Source: Halalkalibaculum roseum (GTDB lineage: Bacteria; Bacteroidota; Rhodothermia; Balneolales; Balneolaceae). From it: DNA of 64,000 bases. The notes below the pieces were generated by a model. It worked only from the letters and a program-made list of their open reading frames with translations, ran no database searches and was not told where the DNA came from. A program made the position numbers and the translations under genes. Below are positions 1-8,790 of the stretch, one piece after another. The DNA is taken from positions 1 to 64,000 of the forward strand of contig NZ_JAALLT010000003.1 in NCBI RefSeq assembly GCF_011059145.1, read 5' to 3'. Within the stretch, counting starts at the first letter, position 1, and each line of letters begins with the position of its first letter.

Positions 1-1030
1 CAAATACTATATCAGAGTACTGATGTGAATTATCAATGATTTTGGAAATCGTTCCTGCTTTAGGAATCACATAATAAACACCAGAAAACCCTTTTTCTAT
101 TGGTTTAAAGTTTTCTAAATTAAATTCTCCTAATGCAACTTTGACTACAGCTTTTACAAAATCCACGCCAGTTGCTAATGGCACCATGTGTGAACCTATT
201 AACTCACCTCCCATTCGTCCTGCAATTTCTACGACCTTTACTTCACCATCTTTTGTCAATAACACTTCAGAATGACTTGCACCATTCACTAGGTTTAAGC
301 ATTTAAGGCTTTTCTGAACTTCTGCAATTATTTTTTCTTTGATTTGATCTGATATAGCAGCAGGCTGGTGATGTTCAATTTCAACAAAATAAGGGGCACC
401 CGTTGTAACTTTATCAGTAATAGCTAAAAATTCATGCTCCCCTTTAAATGAAATAAATTCCACGGAGAATTCACGCCCCTCAATAAACTCTTCGACTATA
501 GCTCGCCCATTAATAGAGTTTTTTAATGCTTTAGATATTGCTTCATTAACGTTTTCAGGATTTTGAACTTTTGTAACACCTCGGGAACCTGATCTATCTG
601 TAGGTTTTACTATGACCGGGAATTTGTAATACTCTTTTTCATTAAAAGTCGGCTCAGTGTAAAGCTTAAATTTAGGACAAGATACCCCACAATTTATTAA
701 GGCTTTTCTCATTTCAAATTTATCAGTAGAAATAGTCGTAGCAGCAATACTATTACCAACTAAATTTAATTTTTCTGCAATATAATTTACTGTTGGCATC
801 GCAATATCTGATGCAATAGAAGTAATTCCATCAATATCAATTTCCTTACATTTAGCTAGAATTTCTTCTTTTTCTAAAATACTGATTGGATAATAGTAGT
901 CTGAGATATCATCTACTTCATTACCTTCTCGCCATGCAAAGACGTGTGTTTCTAAACCCATCTCTTTGGCTTTCTCTACTAAAGGTCTTTGTAAATAACT
1001 GGCTCCAATTATTGCTAATTTTTTTTTCAT
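1..1030 (-). CDS. ATP-grasp family carboxylate ligase (3' end outside window)
   Basis: This gene is open from an ATG at 1030 to the left edge, about 343 codons, with no stop inside the window. The translation begins MKKKLAIIGASYLQRPLVEK, a pre-ATP-grasp Rossmann start. It continues with an ATP-binding stretch KPTDRSGSRGV, the pair EEFIEGREFSVEF, and a metal-binding end EIAGRMGGE. These are the marks of the carbamoyl-phosphate-synthase/PurK-like ATP-grasp fold, which joins a carboxylate to an amine through an acyl-phosphate. The substrate cannot be read from sequence. Its start lies 2 nt after the rfbA stop, so it is the last visible gene of the sugar operon and may amidate a sugar acid or make a precursor. 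The start codon is followed by a run of nine A. Confidence 0.85.
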   Translation of the reverse strand, partial: MKKKLAIIGASYLQRPLVEKAKEMGLETHVFAWREGNEVDDISDYYYPISILEKEEILAKCKEIDIDGITSIASDIAMPTVNYIAEKLNLVGNSIAATTISTDKFEMRKALINCGVSCPKFKLYTEPTFNEKEYYKFPVIVKPTDRSGSRGVTKVQNPENVNEAISKALKNSINGRAIVEEFIEGREFSVEFISFKGEHEFLAITDKVTTGAPYFVEIEHHQPAAISDQIKEKIIAEVQKSLKCLNLVNGASHSEVLLTKDGEVKVVEIAGRMGGELIGSHMVPLATGVDFVKAVVKVALGEFNLENFKPIEKGFSGVYYVIPKAGTISKIIDNSHQYSDIVF

Positions 1031-1032
1031 TC

Positions 1033-1896
1033 TCACTTAAACAGATTTTTTAAATATTCACCATATCCATTTTTTTTCAATTCAGTAGCCTTCTCTAATA
1101 CTAAATCAGTGTCAATCCAATTGTTTCTCCAGGCAATTTCTTCAAGGCAAGCTATTTTCAATCCCTGTCGTCTCTCTATGATCTCTACAAACTGTGAAGC
1201 TTCTAACATCGCCTCATGCGTTCCGGTGTCCAGCCATGCGAATCCTCTTCTAAGAACTTTTACATTTAGCGCGTCAATATCCAAATAAGCTTTATTAACA
1301 GAAGTAATTTCCAGTTCTCCGCGATCAGATGGTTTAACATTTTTAGCAATTTCTACTACCTGGTTGTCATAAAAATAAAGCCCGGTTACCGCCAAGTTAC
1401 TTTTAGGCTTTGTCGGTTTTTCTTCAATGCTTAATGCTTTTTGGTTCTCATCAATCTCAACAACGCCAAATCGCTCCGGTTCACTTACCTGATATCCAAA
1501 GACAGTTGCACCATTTAAGTTCTGGACTGTTTCTTTCAGTTTTGGTCGTAGTCCGTGACCGTAGAAAATATTATCTCCCAAGATCAAACATACATTATCA
1601 TCTCCAATAAACTCTTCACCAATAATAAAGGCCTGTGCCAGTCCGTCGGGGCTGGGCTGCACAGCATAGGAAAGCTGAATGCCCCATTCTGAGCCGTCGC
1701 CCAACAATCGTTTAAAGCTCTTGTTATCTTCGGGCGTAGTAATGATCAAGATTTCCCGAATGCCTGCAAGCATGAGCACCGAAAGCGGGTAGTAGATCAT
1801 CGGTTTGTCATACACCGGCATCAGCTGTTTGCTAATAGCTTTGGTTATGGGGTATAACCGTGTTCCTGAGCCGCCTGCGAGTATTATTCCTTTCAT
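1033..1896 (-). CDS. rfbA: Glucose-1-phosphate thymidylyltransferase
   Basis: It makes dTDP-glucose from dTTP and glucose-1-phosphate, the entry step for dTDP-deoxysugars. The N-terminal signature GGSGTRLYP (residues 8-16) and the pyrophosphorylase sequence [16 protein letters not shown] are intact. [10 protein letters not shown] and the sugar-binding [10 protein letters not shown] segment are also present. The length of 287 aa is normal for RmlA. I chose the ATG at 1896 because homologues start MKGIILAGG; an in-frame GTG five codons upstream (1911) is the alternative. Neither has a clear Shine-Dalgarno. The gene sits between the ABC exporter (21 nt upstream, measured from the ATG) and the ATP-grasp gene (2 nt downstream), so co-transcription is likely. 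Its product would feed RfbB at 3748. Confidence 0.95.
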   Translation of the reverse strand: MKGIILAGGSGTRLYPITKAISKQLMPVYDKPMIYYPLSVLMLAGIREILIITTPEDNKSFKRLLGDGSEWGIQLSYAVQPSPDGLAQAFIIGEEFIGDDNVCLILGDNIFYGHGLRPKLKETVQNLNGATVFGYQVSEPERFGVVEIDENQKALSIEEKPTKPKSNLAVTGLYFYDNQVVEIAKNVKPSDRGELEITSVNKAYLDIDALNVKVLRRGFAWLDTGTHEAMLEASQFVEIIERRQGLKIACLEEIAWRNNWIDTDLVLEKATELKKNGYGEYLKNLFK

Positions 1897-1917
1897 TAAA
1901 TTAATTGTCACTTAGTG

Positions 1918-3714
1918 TTATACTTCCTGTAGTTCAACCATTCGTCTGAATGATACACTATTATTTACGAGTTCATCATATGTCCCAACTCGCTCAATCT
2001 TACCATCTTCCATAATGACTACTCTATCTGCATTCTTGATGGTACTTAATCGGTGAGCGATGATTAAAATAGTATGTTCTCCCTGTAGTTTTTCGATATT
2101 TTTTTGAATTACCAGTTCCGTTTCAGAATCAAGGGCTGATGTCGCCTCATCCATCATCAATATATTCACGTTTTTATATAACTCTCTCGCGATTGAAATT
2201 CTCTGTCTTTGGCCTCCACTTAGACTAATACCATTATTCCCCAAACGCGATTCTTCTTTATGATCCAGTTGTTGAACAAAATCAAAAATTCCAGCTTTTT
2301 TCAAGGCCTTATTAAACCTGGCAATATTCTTCTCGCTCTTTTCGCCCCAAAATGTAACATTATTAAAAACCGTGTCATCAAAAATAACCGGTTCTTGGGT
2401 GATGTACCCTATGCTTTTCCTGTACTGGTTCATATCAATGTCATCCAATCCAGAAGAACCAATTTTGACAGTACCTTTTGATGGTTTAAGCAACCCTGCA
2501 ATTACATTTACCAATGTAGTCTTTCCCGCACCACTCTCCCCAACAAACGCAACTGTTTCATTCTCTTCAATAGATAAATTTATATCTTTAAGGATATAAT
2601 CCTGATTACCATTATAGCTGAAATAAAGATTCTGAATTTCAATTTCAAAGTTTTCTACTGTATTTACATGTGTCCTCTCATTTTCTTTGTTAGAGATAAG
2701 TTCATTCGTAAATGTTTTCATGTTTTGTAGTGAACCAATCGTACTTAAATAGGAATTATATGAGTCTAACAGCGACATTAAAGTTGATAAACCACGATAG
2801 AAAAATAGCAATGCAAGTATAATGGCTCCGAGTTCTCCCCCTAAATACTCTACCTGAATCAAAATAATCATCACTACCAACAGAATCATAATGGGCTCTC
2901 TACTACCCTGCATAATAGCTCTTAAAATGCCCACTCTGCGATTCTGATCCTCAAGATCATAAACCTTGTTTTTTAAATATTTAGAGAATTCTTTAACAAG
3001 CCCTGTTGCTTTCAGATATTTAAAAAAATTGACTTCTTGAATAAGCAAGCCTTGAAATGCATGATTACTTTTGACCAAATCAATACCAAGCTGCTCAGTC
3101 TTTTTATATAACTTATAAAAAATCAGGTGGCTGATAAGTCCTCCTATTATGACCAACACTGAGAACTGTGGGTTTGCTAAAAAGGCCAATCCAATGTAAG
3201 TCAAAAGGATTAGTCCCGTCCTGACCATATAAACAAACATTTGAAAGTTTTTGGCAACTTTTTGCACCTCTCCACTCATGGAGTTCTGAATATTACCGGC
3301 GTCAGCCTTCACAAATGATGTAAAGCTATAGTTTGACAAGGCATCAATATTTTGAACTCGAATAGATCGAATAAAAAGTTCAGAATAAACCGCATAAAGG
3401 TAGTTTGAGACATATACTGCAATACCTTTGAACACAAAAAAGAAAATCATAGTAACCAAAACAGAATACAGTGATATTCCAAGACCTAAAAATTCAATCG
3501 AGTCTATGATAAATTTAAGATTCCCCATTGACTCACCAGAGCTTGGCTCTCCATCGGCTGCCATTTCAAGGAGAGGAACAAACATGGCTAGCCCAAACCC
3601 ATCAAGCAGGCCTACAAATAGACCAATACCCAGCAAAGGAAAAATTCGCCAACCGAGATACTCATAATAGTATCTTACATTTTCTTTAAATCTCTTTAAA
3701 ATGTCTACTTTCAT
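1918..3714 (-). CDS. ABC exporter, MsbA/PglK-type half transporter
   Basis: This is a fused membrane and nucleotide-binding exporter of 598 aa, the normal length for an MsbA-like half transporter that acts as a homodimer in the inner membrane. Hydrophobic helices fill about residues 20-330. The ATPase follows with Walker A GESGAGKTT (392-400), signature LSGGQ (498-502), Walker B ILMMDE (518-523) and H-loop His554. Family members flip lipids or lipid-linked oligosaccharides. The position between rfbB and rfbA suggests a lipid-linked glycan as cargo, as for PglK, but this is inference. No Wzx/Wzy pair is seen in the window, so this protein is the only candidate flippase here. Confidence 0.88.
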   Translation of the reverse strand: MKVDILKRFKENVRYYYEYLGWRIFPLLGIGLFVGLLDGFGLAMFVPLLEMAADGEPSSGESMGNLKFIIDSIEFLGLGISLYSVLVTMIFFFVFKGIAVYVSNYLYAVYSELFIRSIRVQNIDALSNYSFTSFVKADAGNIQNSMSGEVQKVAKNFQMFVYMVRTGLILLTYIGLAFLANPQFSVLVIIGGLISHLIFYKLYKKTEQLGIDLVKSNHAFQGLLIQEVNFFKYLKATGLVKEFSKYLKNKVYDLEDQNRRVGILRAIMQGSREPIMILLVVMIILIQVEYLGGELGAIILALLFFYRGLSTLMSLLDSYNSYLSTIGSLQNMKTFTNELISNKENERTHVNTVENFEIEIQNLYFSYNGNQDYILKDINLSIEENETVAFVGESGAGKTTLVNVIAGLLKPSKGTVKIGSSGLDDIDMNQYRKSIGYITQEPVIFDDTVFNNVTFWGEKSEKNIARFNKALKKAGIFDFVQQLDHKEESRLGNNGISLSGGQRQRISIARELYKNVNILMMDEATSALDSETELVIQKNIEKLQGEHTILIIAHRLSTIKNADRVVIMEDGKIERVGTYDELVNNSVSFRRMVELQEV

Positions 3715-3747
3715 TTATCTTTTTACTTGACTAAACATTGGTTCAAT

Positions 3748-4794
3748 TTATAGTGTAAAGTTATTCTCCATCACAGTTTCACACCAATCATTATTATCCA
3801 GGTACCACTGAATGGTTTTTTTGATTCCACTTTCAAAGGTTTCTTCGGGTGTCCATCCTAATTCTCTTTCAATTTTGGAGGCATCAATAGCGTAGCGGAA
3901 ATCGTGTCCGGGTCGGTCGGTGACAAATGAAATTTGCCTTCTGTAACTTTCTCCTGAATCTTTTGGTACCAATTCATCCAGTATGGAGCAGATAGTGTGA
4001 ACTACCTCAATGTTTTGCTTTTCGTTGTGACCACCGATATTGTAAGTCTCACCGGGTAGGCCTTCTTGTACTACCTTTAGTAATGCCCGGACGTGATCAT
4101 CTACATAGAGCCAATCACGTACATTTTCGCCGGTTCCATAAACAGGAATTTCATTTCTCTGCAGGGCTTTTAAAATTACAACAGGAATTAGTTTTTCAGG
4201 AAATTGGTAGGGGCCGTAGTTGTTGGAACAGTTGGTGATCATGGTTGGTAAACCATAAGTATGATACCATGCTCTTACCAAATGGTCGGAAGAAGCTTTA
4301 CTCGATGAGTAGGGTGAACGAGGATCATAAGGCGTTTCTTCGGTGAAAAAACCCTCTTTTCCCAATTCACCATATACCTCATCCGTAGAAACATGAAGGA
4401 ATCGAAAGTTGTCTTTTCGCTCATCCTCTAAATCCTGCCAGTAATTCTTGACTTCCTCTAATAGCGCATGCGTCCCATTAATATTGGTTTTAATGAATTC
4501 AGCAGAACCATCAATAGAGCGATCTACATGAGATTCTGCTGCAAGATGCATAATGGCATCCGGCTGATAGTCATTGACTATCCGATTAATGATTTCACCA
4601 TCACAAATATCAACCTGCTCAAATTGGTAGCGGTCAGAATCAGCGACAGATTCCAAGGATTCTAAATGTCCGGCATAAGTAAGCTTGTCAACATTCAAAA
4701 CTTTATGATTCGTTTCATTGATGATCATCCGGACTAAAGCCGAACCGATAAATCCTGCCCCGCCTGTTACAATGATTTTTTGTATTTGTCCCAT
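3748..4794 (-). CDS. rfbB: dTDP-glucose 4,6-dehydratase
   Basis: It converts dTDP-glucose to dTDP-4-keto-6-deoxyglucose with bound NAD. It is an extended SDR enzyme of 348 aa, as usual for RmlB. Seen are the NAD motif TGGAGFIG (10-17), the active-site STDEVYGEL with Ser136-Thr137-Asp138-Glu139, and Tyr162xxxLys166. The segment [18 protein letters not shown] is highly characteristic of RmlB, as is RDWLYVDDH. The 4-keto product is the shared substrate of the cupin isomerases at 23574-24393 and possibly of RfbC at 10181. The gene follows pseB after a 219-nt AT-rich gap and precedes the ABC exporter by 33 nt. Confidence 0.96.
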   Translation of the reverse strand: MGQIQKIIVTGGAGFIGSALVRMIINETNHKVLNVDKLTYAGHLESLESVADSDRYQFEQVDICDGEIINRIVNDYQPDAIMHLAAESHVDRSIDGSAEFIKTNINGTHALLEEVKNYWQDLEDERKDNFRFLHVSTDEVYGELGKEGFFTEETPYDPRSPYSSSKASSDHLVRAWYHTYGLPTMITNCSNNYGPYQFPEKLIPVVILKALQRNEIPVYGTGENVRDWLYVDDHVRALLKVVQEGLPGETYNIGGHNEKQNIEVVHTICSILDELVPKDSGESYRRQISFVTDRPGHDFRYAIDASKIERELGWTPEETFESGIKKTIQWYLDNNDWCETVMENNFTL

Positions 4795-4859
4795 TTTTAG
4801 TACCTTTTCTACGCTCTACCACTTTAAATATGAATATTAATTTTTTAATTATTAGGACT

Positions 4860-4889
4860 AAATTTATTTTTTAAAAATAAAATAAATTT
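4860..4889. repeat. AT-only inverted repeat between pseB and rfbB
   Basis: Two perfect 11-nt arms, AAATTTATTTT (4860-4870) and AAAATAAATTT (4879-4889), face each other across 8 nt. The hairpin is entirely A and T, so it would be weak. It lies in the 219-nt leader of rfbB and could mark a promoter or a pause, but chance in AT-rich DNA is also possible. Confidence 0.4.
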
Positions 4890-5013
4890 TCCTTCATGTT
4901 CCATCGCCATCCCACTAAACTGCAAGCTTGAATTTAACAAAACCGAATAGGTTCCTCTTAAATGGTTTCCCATTCTTTTATCAGGTATGACTTTTTGCAG
5001 TGGATGTATACCT

Positions 5014-6057
5014 TTATTTCCCTACTTCAGAAGCCTGTTCCCCATCCACTGAGAAAGTTGGATCGACGTGTTCTTTTATGAGCTTTCTCAAGGAATCTAT
5101 GGTTTCCCATTCTGAATTTTCGCCGGAGTTATAGCAAAATCCGGGTTCAACCTTTTCGGCACCAAAGTGTTCAATAAAATCTTCCATTTTAAAACGGGGC
5201 GAATGAGGCAGAATTACATAATAATCACCCAGATCGTAGGTATTATAGGAATCGGAAGTTGTAATCATTTCTTCATGAATCTTTTCACCGGGCCTGATGC
5301 CAACAACCGGCTTTTCACATTTTGGACCAATGGCTTCCGCCACATCGGTAATTTTATAAGAAGAAATCTTCGGTACGAATAATTCCCCCCCCCAGGCATG
5401 TTCAAGAGCATACAAAACCATATCTACCCCACCCTGTAACGTGATATTGAATCTCGTCATTTCCGGGTCGGTAATGGGTAGCACTCCTTTTTCTCTTTTC
5501 TTTAAAAAGAAAGGTATAACCGAACCGTTTGATCCCATTACGTTTCCGTATCGCACTACTGAGAATGTAATGGGATTCCAACCTTTAATATTATTGGCAG
5601 CTATAAACAGCTTGTCTGAGGTCAACTTTGTAGCACCATATAAATTGATTGGAGCAGCTGCCTTATCCGTTGAAAGCGCGACCACTTTCTCTACGTCGGT
5701 TTCCAGGCAGGCATTAATCAGGTTTTCTGCACCAAGTACGTTGGTCTTGACACATTCCATAGGATTATATTCGGCAATCGGTACATGTTTTAAGGCCGCC
5801 GCATGAATCACATAATCAATTCCTTTCAAGGCTCTCTTCAAACGATCCGCGTCACGAACATCCCCAATAAAAAATCTGGTTTGTGGAAATTCTTCTTTGG
5901 GAAATTCCTGAGCCATTTGAAATTGTTTCTGTTCATCCCTGGAAAAAATGACGAGTCGTCTTACCGTGGGTGTAAGACTAAGAATGTGCTTGGTAAGGGC
6001 TTTACCCAGCGATCCGGTGCCTCCCGTAATTAATAAAGATTTATCTTCAAGATTCAT
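5014..6057 (-). CDS. pseB: PseB/FlaA1-like UDP-GlcNAc 4,6-dehydratase
   Basis: This short SDR of 347 aa belongs to the family that dehydrates UDP-GlcNAc, either inverting (PseB, FlaA1) or retaining (CapD). The NAD motif TGGTGSLG is at 11-18. The catalytic segment ALSTDKAAAPINLYGATK carries Asp131, Lys132, Tyr140 and Lys144. This Asp-Lys pair is typical of the soluble PseB/FlaA1 form. The product would be a UDP-4-keto-6-deoxyhexosamine. No PseC-type partner lies next to it; the only aminotransferase in the window (21487) looks dTDP-specific. A run of nine G in the coding strand (5385-5393) falls inside the gene. The PseB name is by similarity of motifs; the stereochemistry is not readable. Confidence 0.85.
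   Translation of the reverse strand: MNLEDKSLLITGGTGSLGKALTKHILSLTPTVRRLVIFSRDEQKQFQMAQEFPKEEFPQTRFFIGDVRDADRLKRALKGIDYVIHAAALKHVPIAEYNPMECVKTNVLGAENLINACLETDVEKVVALSTDKAAAPINLYGATKLTSDKLFIAANNIKGWNPITFSVVRYGNVMGSNGSVIPFFLKKREKGVLPITDPEMTRFNITLQGGVDMVLYALEHAWGGELFVPKISSYKITDVAEAIGPKCEKPVVGIRPGEKIHEEMITTSDSYNTYDLGDYYVILPHSPRFKMEDFIEHFGAEKVEPGFCYNSGENSEWETIDSLRKLIKEHVDPTFSVDGEQASEVGK
5385..5393 (-). repeat. G9 homopolymer inside pseB
   Basis: Nine consecutive C on the plus strand (nine G on the coding strand) encode the Trp-Gly-Gly-Glu stretch near residue 223 of the dehydratase. In other bacteria, tracts of this length in surface-sugar genes slip during replication and switch genes on and off. 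In this assembly the frame is intact. Confidence 0.8.
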
Positions 6058-6232
6058 AATGACTGTTAAGTTTAAAAAATATTTTGATGGATATGAGCTG
6101 ATTAATTTTATTTAATAAAAGTATTTCTTTCAGCTTCAACCTAGGGACAAGCTGATATTTAAATGCTGTAGTTCTATTTCAATAAATTTCACTATCCTAA
6201 ATCGGTCATTATAAGTGTTATAATTAATGTAG

Positions 6233-7225
6233 TTATTTATTAAACCCTTCATTAGATTCAACCAGATTTTTTATCGGCAACTTTATTATCTCCTTCAGAA
6301 TATGTTCCAGTAATTTTAGATGTTTGACGGGTATACCAAGCGATTCAAGATCATTTTTGTGTCTGTAGTAAGCTTCAATTGATTTTCCCGAAAGAATATT
6401 TCTGGCAAATTGAACATAAAAGATGTTTATCCTTTCAGGAATTCTCTTTTCCATTTCTTCTTCAGTTAGAAAGTACGGCGCATAGTCAAGATGGGTTTTT
6501 AAATATCCGAGCATAAATCTCGAATATTTTTTTGCTTTTGTTTCTGTTACCGAATCTTTATGCCGGCGCGTATATGATAAAACCTGATGAACAAAACCAA
6601 AATCAGATTCTTTCAAGATATCCAGACAAGCAGAAACATCCCCTTGGAGTATTGTTTCATCATATACTTTTTCTCTCTTTATAATCAAATCGGACCGTAT
6701 CAATAATGTGGAGGGTGCACCAAAATAGTACTCCTCATGTAACAAAAATCTTCTGCAAATTTCTTTGCCTGATATTTTATGACTAGGATAAGGTAATCCA
6801 CTGGGCCCAACTATATCGTTGACCAATCGGTAAGAACTAACCAACCCCACACTCGGATATTCTTCCGAAAGTGCTACCATACGTGACACACACTCGGGGA
6901 AAAGCAGGTCATCCGCATGAATAACTTTACAATATTTACTTTCCGGCGAGATCTGTCGAAATGCATGGTTGAGATTTTTTAATACTTCCAGGTGCTGTTT
7001 ATTATTATGAATCCTAATTCTATCATCCCTTTCGGCATACTTCTCTGCAATTTCAAGCGATCGGTCAGTACTGCAATTGTTTACAATTACATATTCCCAA
7101 TTCTGATACGTTTGTTCAAGCACACTTTCAATGCACTGAGTAAGATATTTTTCACCATTATAAACAGGTGTCACAATACTTACAAAGGGCTCGTTTTCAT
7201 TCTTTTTAGTATTCTTAAACTTCAA
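6233..7225 (-). CDS. Family 2 glycosyltransferase
   Basis: The N-terminal half is a GT-A fold: SIVTPVYNGEKYL (16-28), the nucleotide-binding VNNCSTDRSLEIA, and a DxD-type metal site HADDLLFP with Asp105-Asp106. It would transfer a nucleotide-activated sugar to a growing glycan on the cytoplasmic face. The length of 330 aa is normal for GT2. There is no strong C-terminal membrane helix, so it is probably peripheral. Donor and acceptor are unknown. It is separated by 176 nt from pseB and by 95 nt from the PIG-L gene, so it may belong to either transcription unit. Confidence 0.88.
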   Translation of the reverse strand: MKFKNTKKNENEPFVSIVTPVYNGEKYLTQCIESVLEQTYQNWEYVIVNNCSTDRSLEIAEKYAERDDRIRIHNNKQHLEVLKNLNHAFRQISPESKYCKVIHADDLLFPECVSRMVALSEEYPSVGLVSSYRLVNDIVGPSGLPYPSHKISGKEICRRFLLHEEYYFGAPSTLLIRSDLIIKREKVYDETILQGDVSACLDILKESDFGFVHQVLSYTRRHKDSVTETKAKKYSRFMLGYLKTHLDYAPYFLTEEEMEKRIPERINIFYVQFARNILSGKSIEAYYRHKNDLESLGIPVKHLKLLEHILKEIIKLPIKNLVESNEGFNK

Positions 7226-7320
7226 AATTAATTGCCGCCTGCTTTTTTTAAATTTCTAAAATCAAGAACAAATTTTATTTAGACATCTTTGATGATTAAT
7301 CTGGGTTAACATAATACTAA

Positions 7321-7974
7321 TCACATGATCAATTTTCTGCAGTAAAATGCTTCAGCATAATTTGTTTTAGATGCACATTGTACCCCTCTTAATCTTGGTA
7401 AAGACCATAACAATGAATCGTCAAACCACTGCTTTTTGAGCTGGCTTTTAAAACAGGTAACCAAAATTTCTTTTTTTTTCTCTATATACTCTTCTTTAAG
7501 AGGAACAAATAGATTGGGGTTACCAATGTCACCATCATATTTAGGGATCTCATATTCAAGTATCAGGTGATTGCGAAAGGTATTCCAGGTAAATTTATTA
7601 ATAAGCTTATGATCCTGATGGAGGTCACTTCTATAATGGGTAAATATAATATCGGGGTCAAAGGAATCCTTAATACTTTCAAAAACATCCTTTACTGTAT
7701 CCCATTCTGAAGGTAAATAACCGTCTTTGAAATCAAGTATTTGTGTTTCAACTTTATTTACAGCACCCATAAATTGACCCACACTGGAAAGGGCCTCCTT
7801 CTTTCGTGTTTTATTGGAAGTAAATACAACCCAATTTACTAGGTCTATCTCATATTCTTCTATAAATTTTAAAAGAGTTCCCCCACACCCAATTTCTATA
7901 TCATCACAATGAGCTCCTAAACAAAGGATTTTCAGTCCCTCATTCTTAGCATCCAAAAATGTAAGACTCTGCAT
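7321..7974 (-). CDS. PIG-L family deacetylase
   Basis: This 217-aa protein has the zinc motif AHCDDIEIGCGG (His22, Asp24, Asp25) near its N-terminus and a second site HYRSDLHQDH (111-120). Both are the LmbE/PIG-L hallmarks. Family members remove N-acetyl groups from sugars such as GlcNAc derivatives. Its start lies 3 nt after the stop of the RfbF-like gene, so the two are probably translated together. The natural guess is that it deacetylates the nucleotide sugar or glycan made by the adjacent genes; this is inference. A run of nine A occurs in the coding strand at 7471-7479. Confidence 0.88.
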   Translation of the reverse strand: MQSLTFLDAKNEGLKILCLGAHCDDIEIGCGGTLLKFIEEYEIDLVNWVVFTSNKTRKKEALSSVGQFMGAVNKVETQILDFKDGYLPSEWDTVKDVFESIKDSFDPDIIFTHYRSDLHQDHKLINKFTWNTFRNHLILEYEIPKYDGDIGNPNLFVPLKEEYIEKKKEILVTCFKSQLKKQWFDDSLLWSLPRLRGVQCASKTNYAEAFYCRKLIM

Positions 7975-7977
7975 ATA

Positions 7978-8763
7978 TTAATCCCCGTTATCTTTCCACA
8001 CTTTCCAGGGAGTTTTTCCTTCTGCATATAAATCGTCAATCAGCTGTTTATCTTTGAAAGTATCAAGAGCTGTCCAAAATCCATCATATTTGTAGCCATG
8101 TAACTGATTGGCTTTAATCAACCTTTGAAAAGGTTCGACAACTAATTCTTCCCCTTTTTTCATATAGTCAAAAATTTCTTTTTTGAAAATAAAATATCCG
8201 GTATTTACTCTTAGACCGGAATCTCCAATAGGACTGATACTGTTGACTTTCCCATCATCTCCCAAGTTAACCACATGAAAACTTTGAGTTGGTTGGTATG
8301 CCATAAAACTTCCAATTTTGTCCACATTATGAAATTCCTTTATCATTTTATTAAGTGGCAAATCTGTCAAACCATCCGTGTAATTTGCTAAAAAAACATC
8401 ATCTCCATCCAGGTATGAACGCACTTTCATTAAGCGCTCACCTATGTTTGAGGTCATACCCGTATCTACAAAGGTAATATTCCAATCATCAAGGTCGCTA
8501 TTGAGTAACTTGATTTTCCTGCCCCCATCATTTAATATAAAATTATTTGAGGTGTACTCATCATATTCCACGAAATAACGTTTTATATAATCTCCTTTAT
8601 AACCCAAACACAGAATAAAATCCTTATGACCAAAGTGGGCGTAATACTTCATTACATTCCAAAGCAAAGGCCTATACCCCACCTTTACCATAGGTTTTGG
8701 CACTTTTTCAGAATAATCACGCATCCTAGTTCCCAGTCCGCCACAAAACAAAACTACCTTCAT
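7978..8763 (-). CDS. RfbF-like sugar-1-phosphate cytidylyltransferase
   Basis: The start MKVVLFCGGLGTRMRDYSEK and the Lys in VPKPMVKVG are the nucleotide-binding loop of the pyrophosphorylase fold. The next block WNVMKYYAHFGHKDFILCLG, followed by YKGDYIKRYF, resembles glucose-1-phosphate cytidylyltransferase (RfbF/AscA) more than RmlA or GalU. The length of 261 aa matches RfbF. The expected product is CDP-glucose or a related CDP-hexose. The usual next gene, CDP-glucose 4,6-dehydratase (rfbG), is absent from the window. In its place stand the COG4091 oxidoreductase upstream and the PIG-L gene downstream. The nucleotide specificity is therefore uncertain. Confidence 0.82.
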   Translation of the reverse strand: MKVVLFCGGLGTRMRDYSEKVPKPMVKVGYRPLLWNVMKYYAHFGHKDFILCLGYKGDYIKRYFVEYDEYTSNNFILNDGGRKIKLLNSDLDDWNITFVDTGMTSNIGERLMKVRSYLDGDDVFLANYTDGLTDLPLNKMIKEFHNVDKIGSFMAYQPTQSFHVVNLGDDGKVNSISPIGDSGLRVNTGYFIFKKEIFDYMKKGEELVVEPFQRLIKANQLHGYKYDGFWTALDTFKDKQLIDDLYAEGKTPWKVWKDNGD

Positions 8764-8790
8764 TAGGGTAAATATCTTGGATTTATTGAT

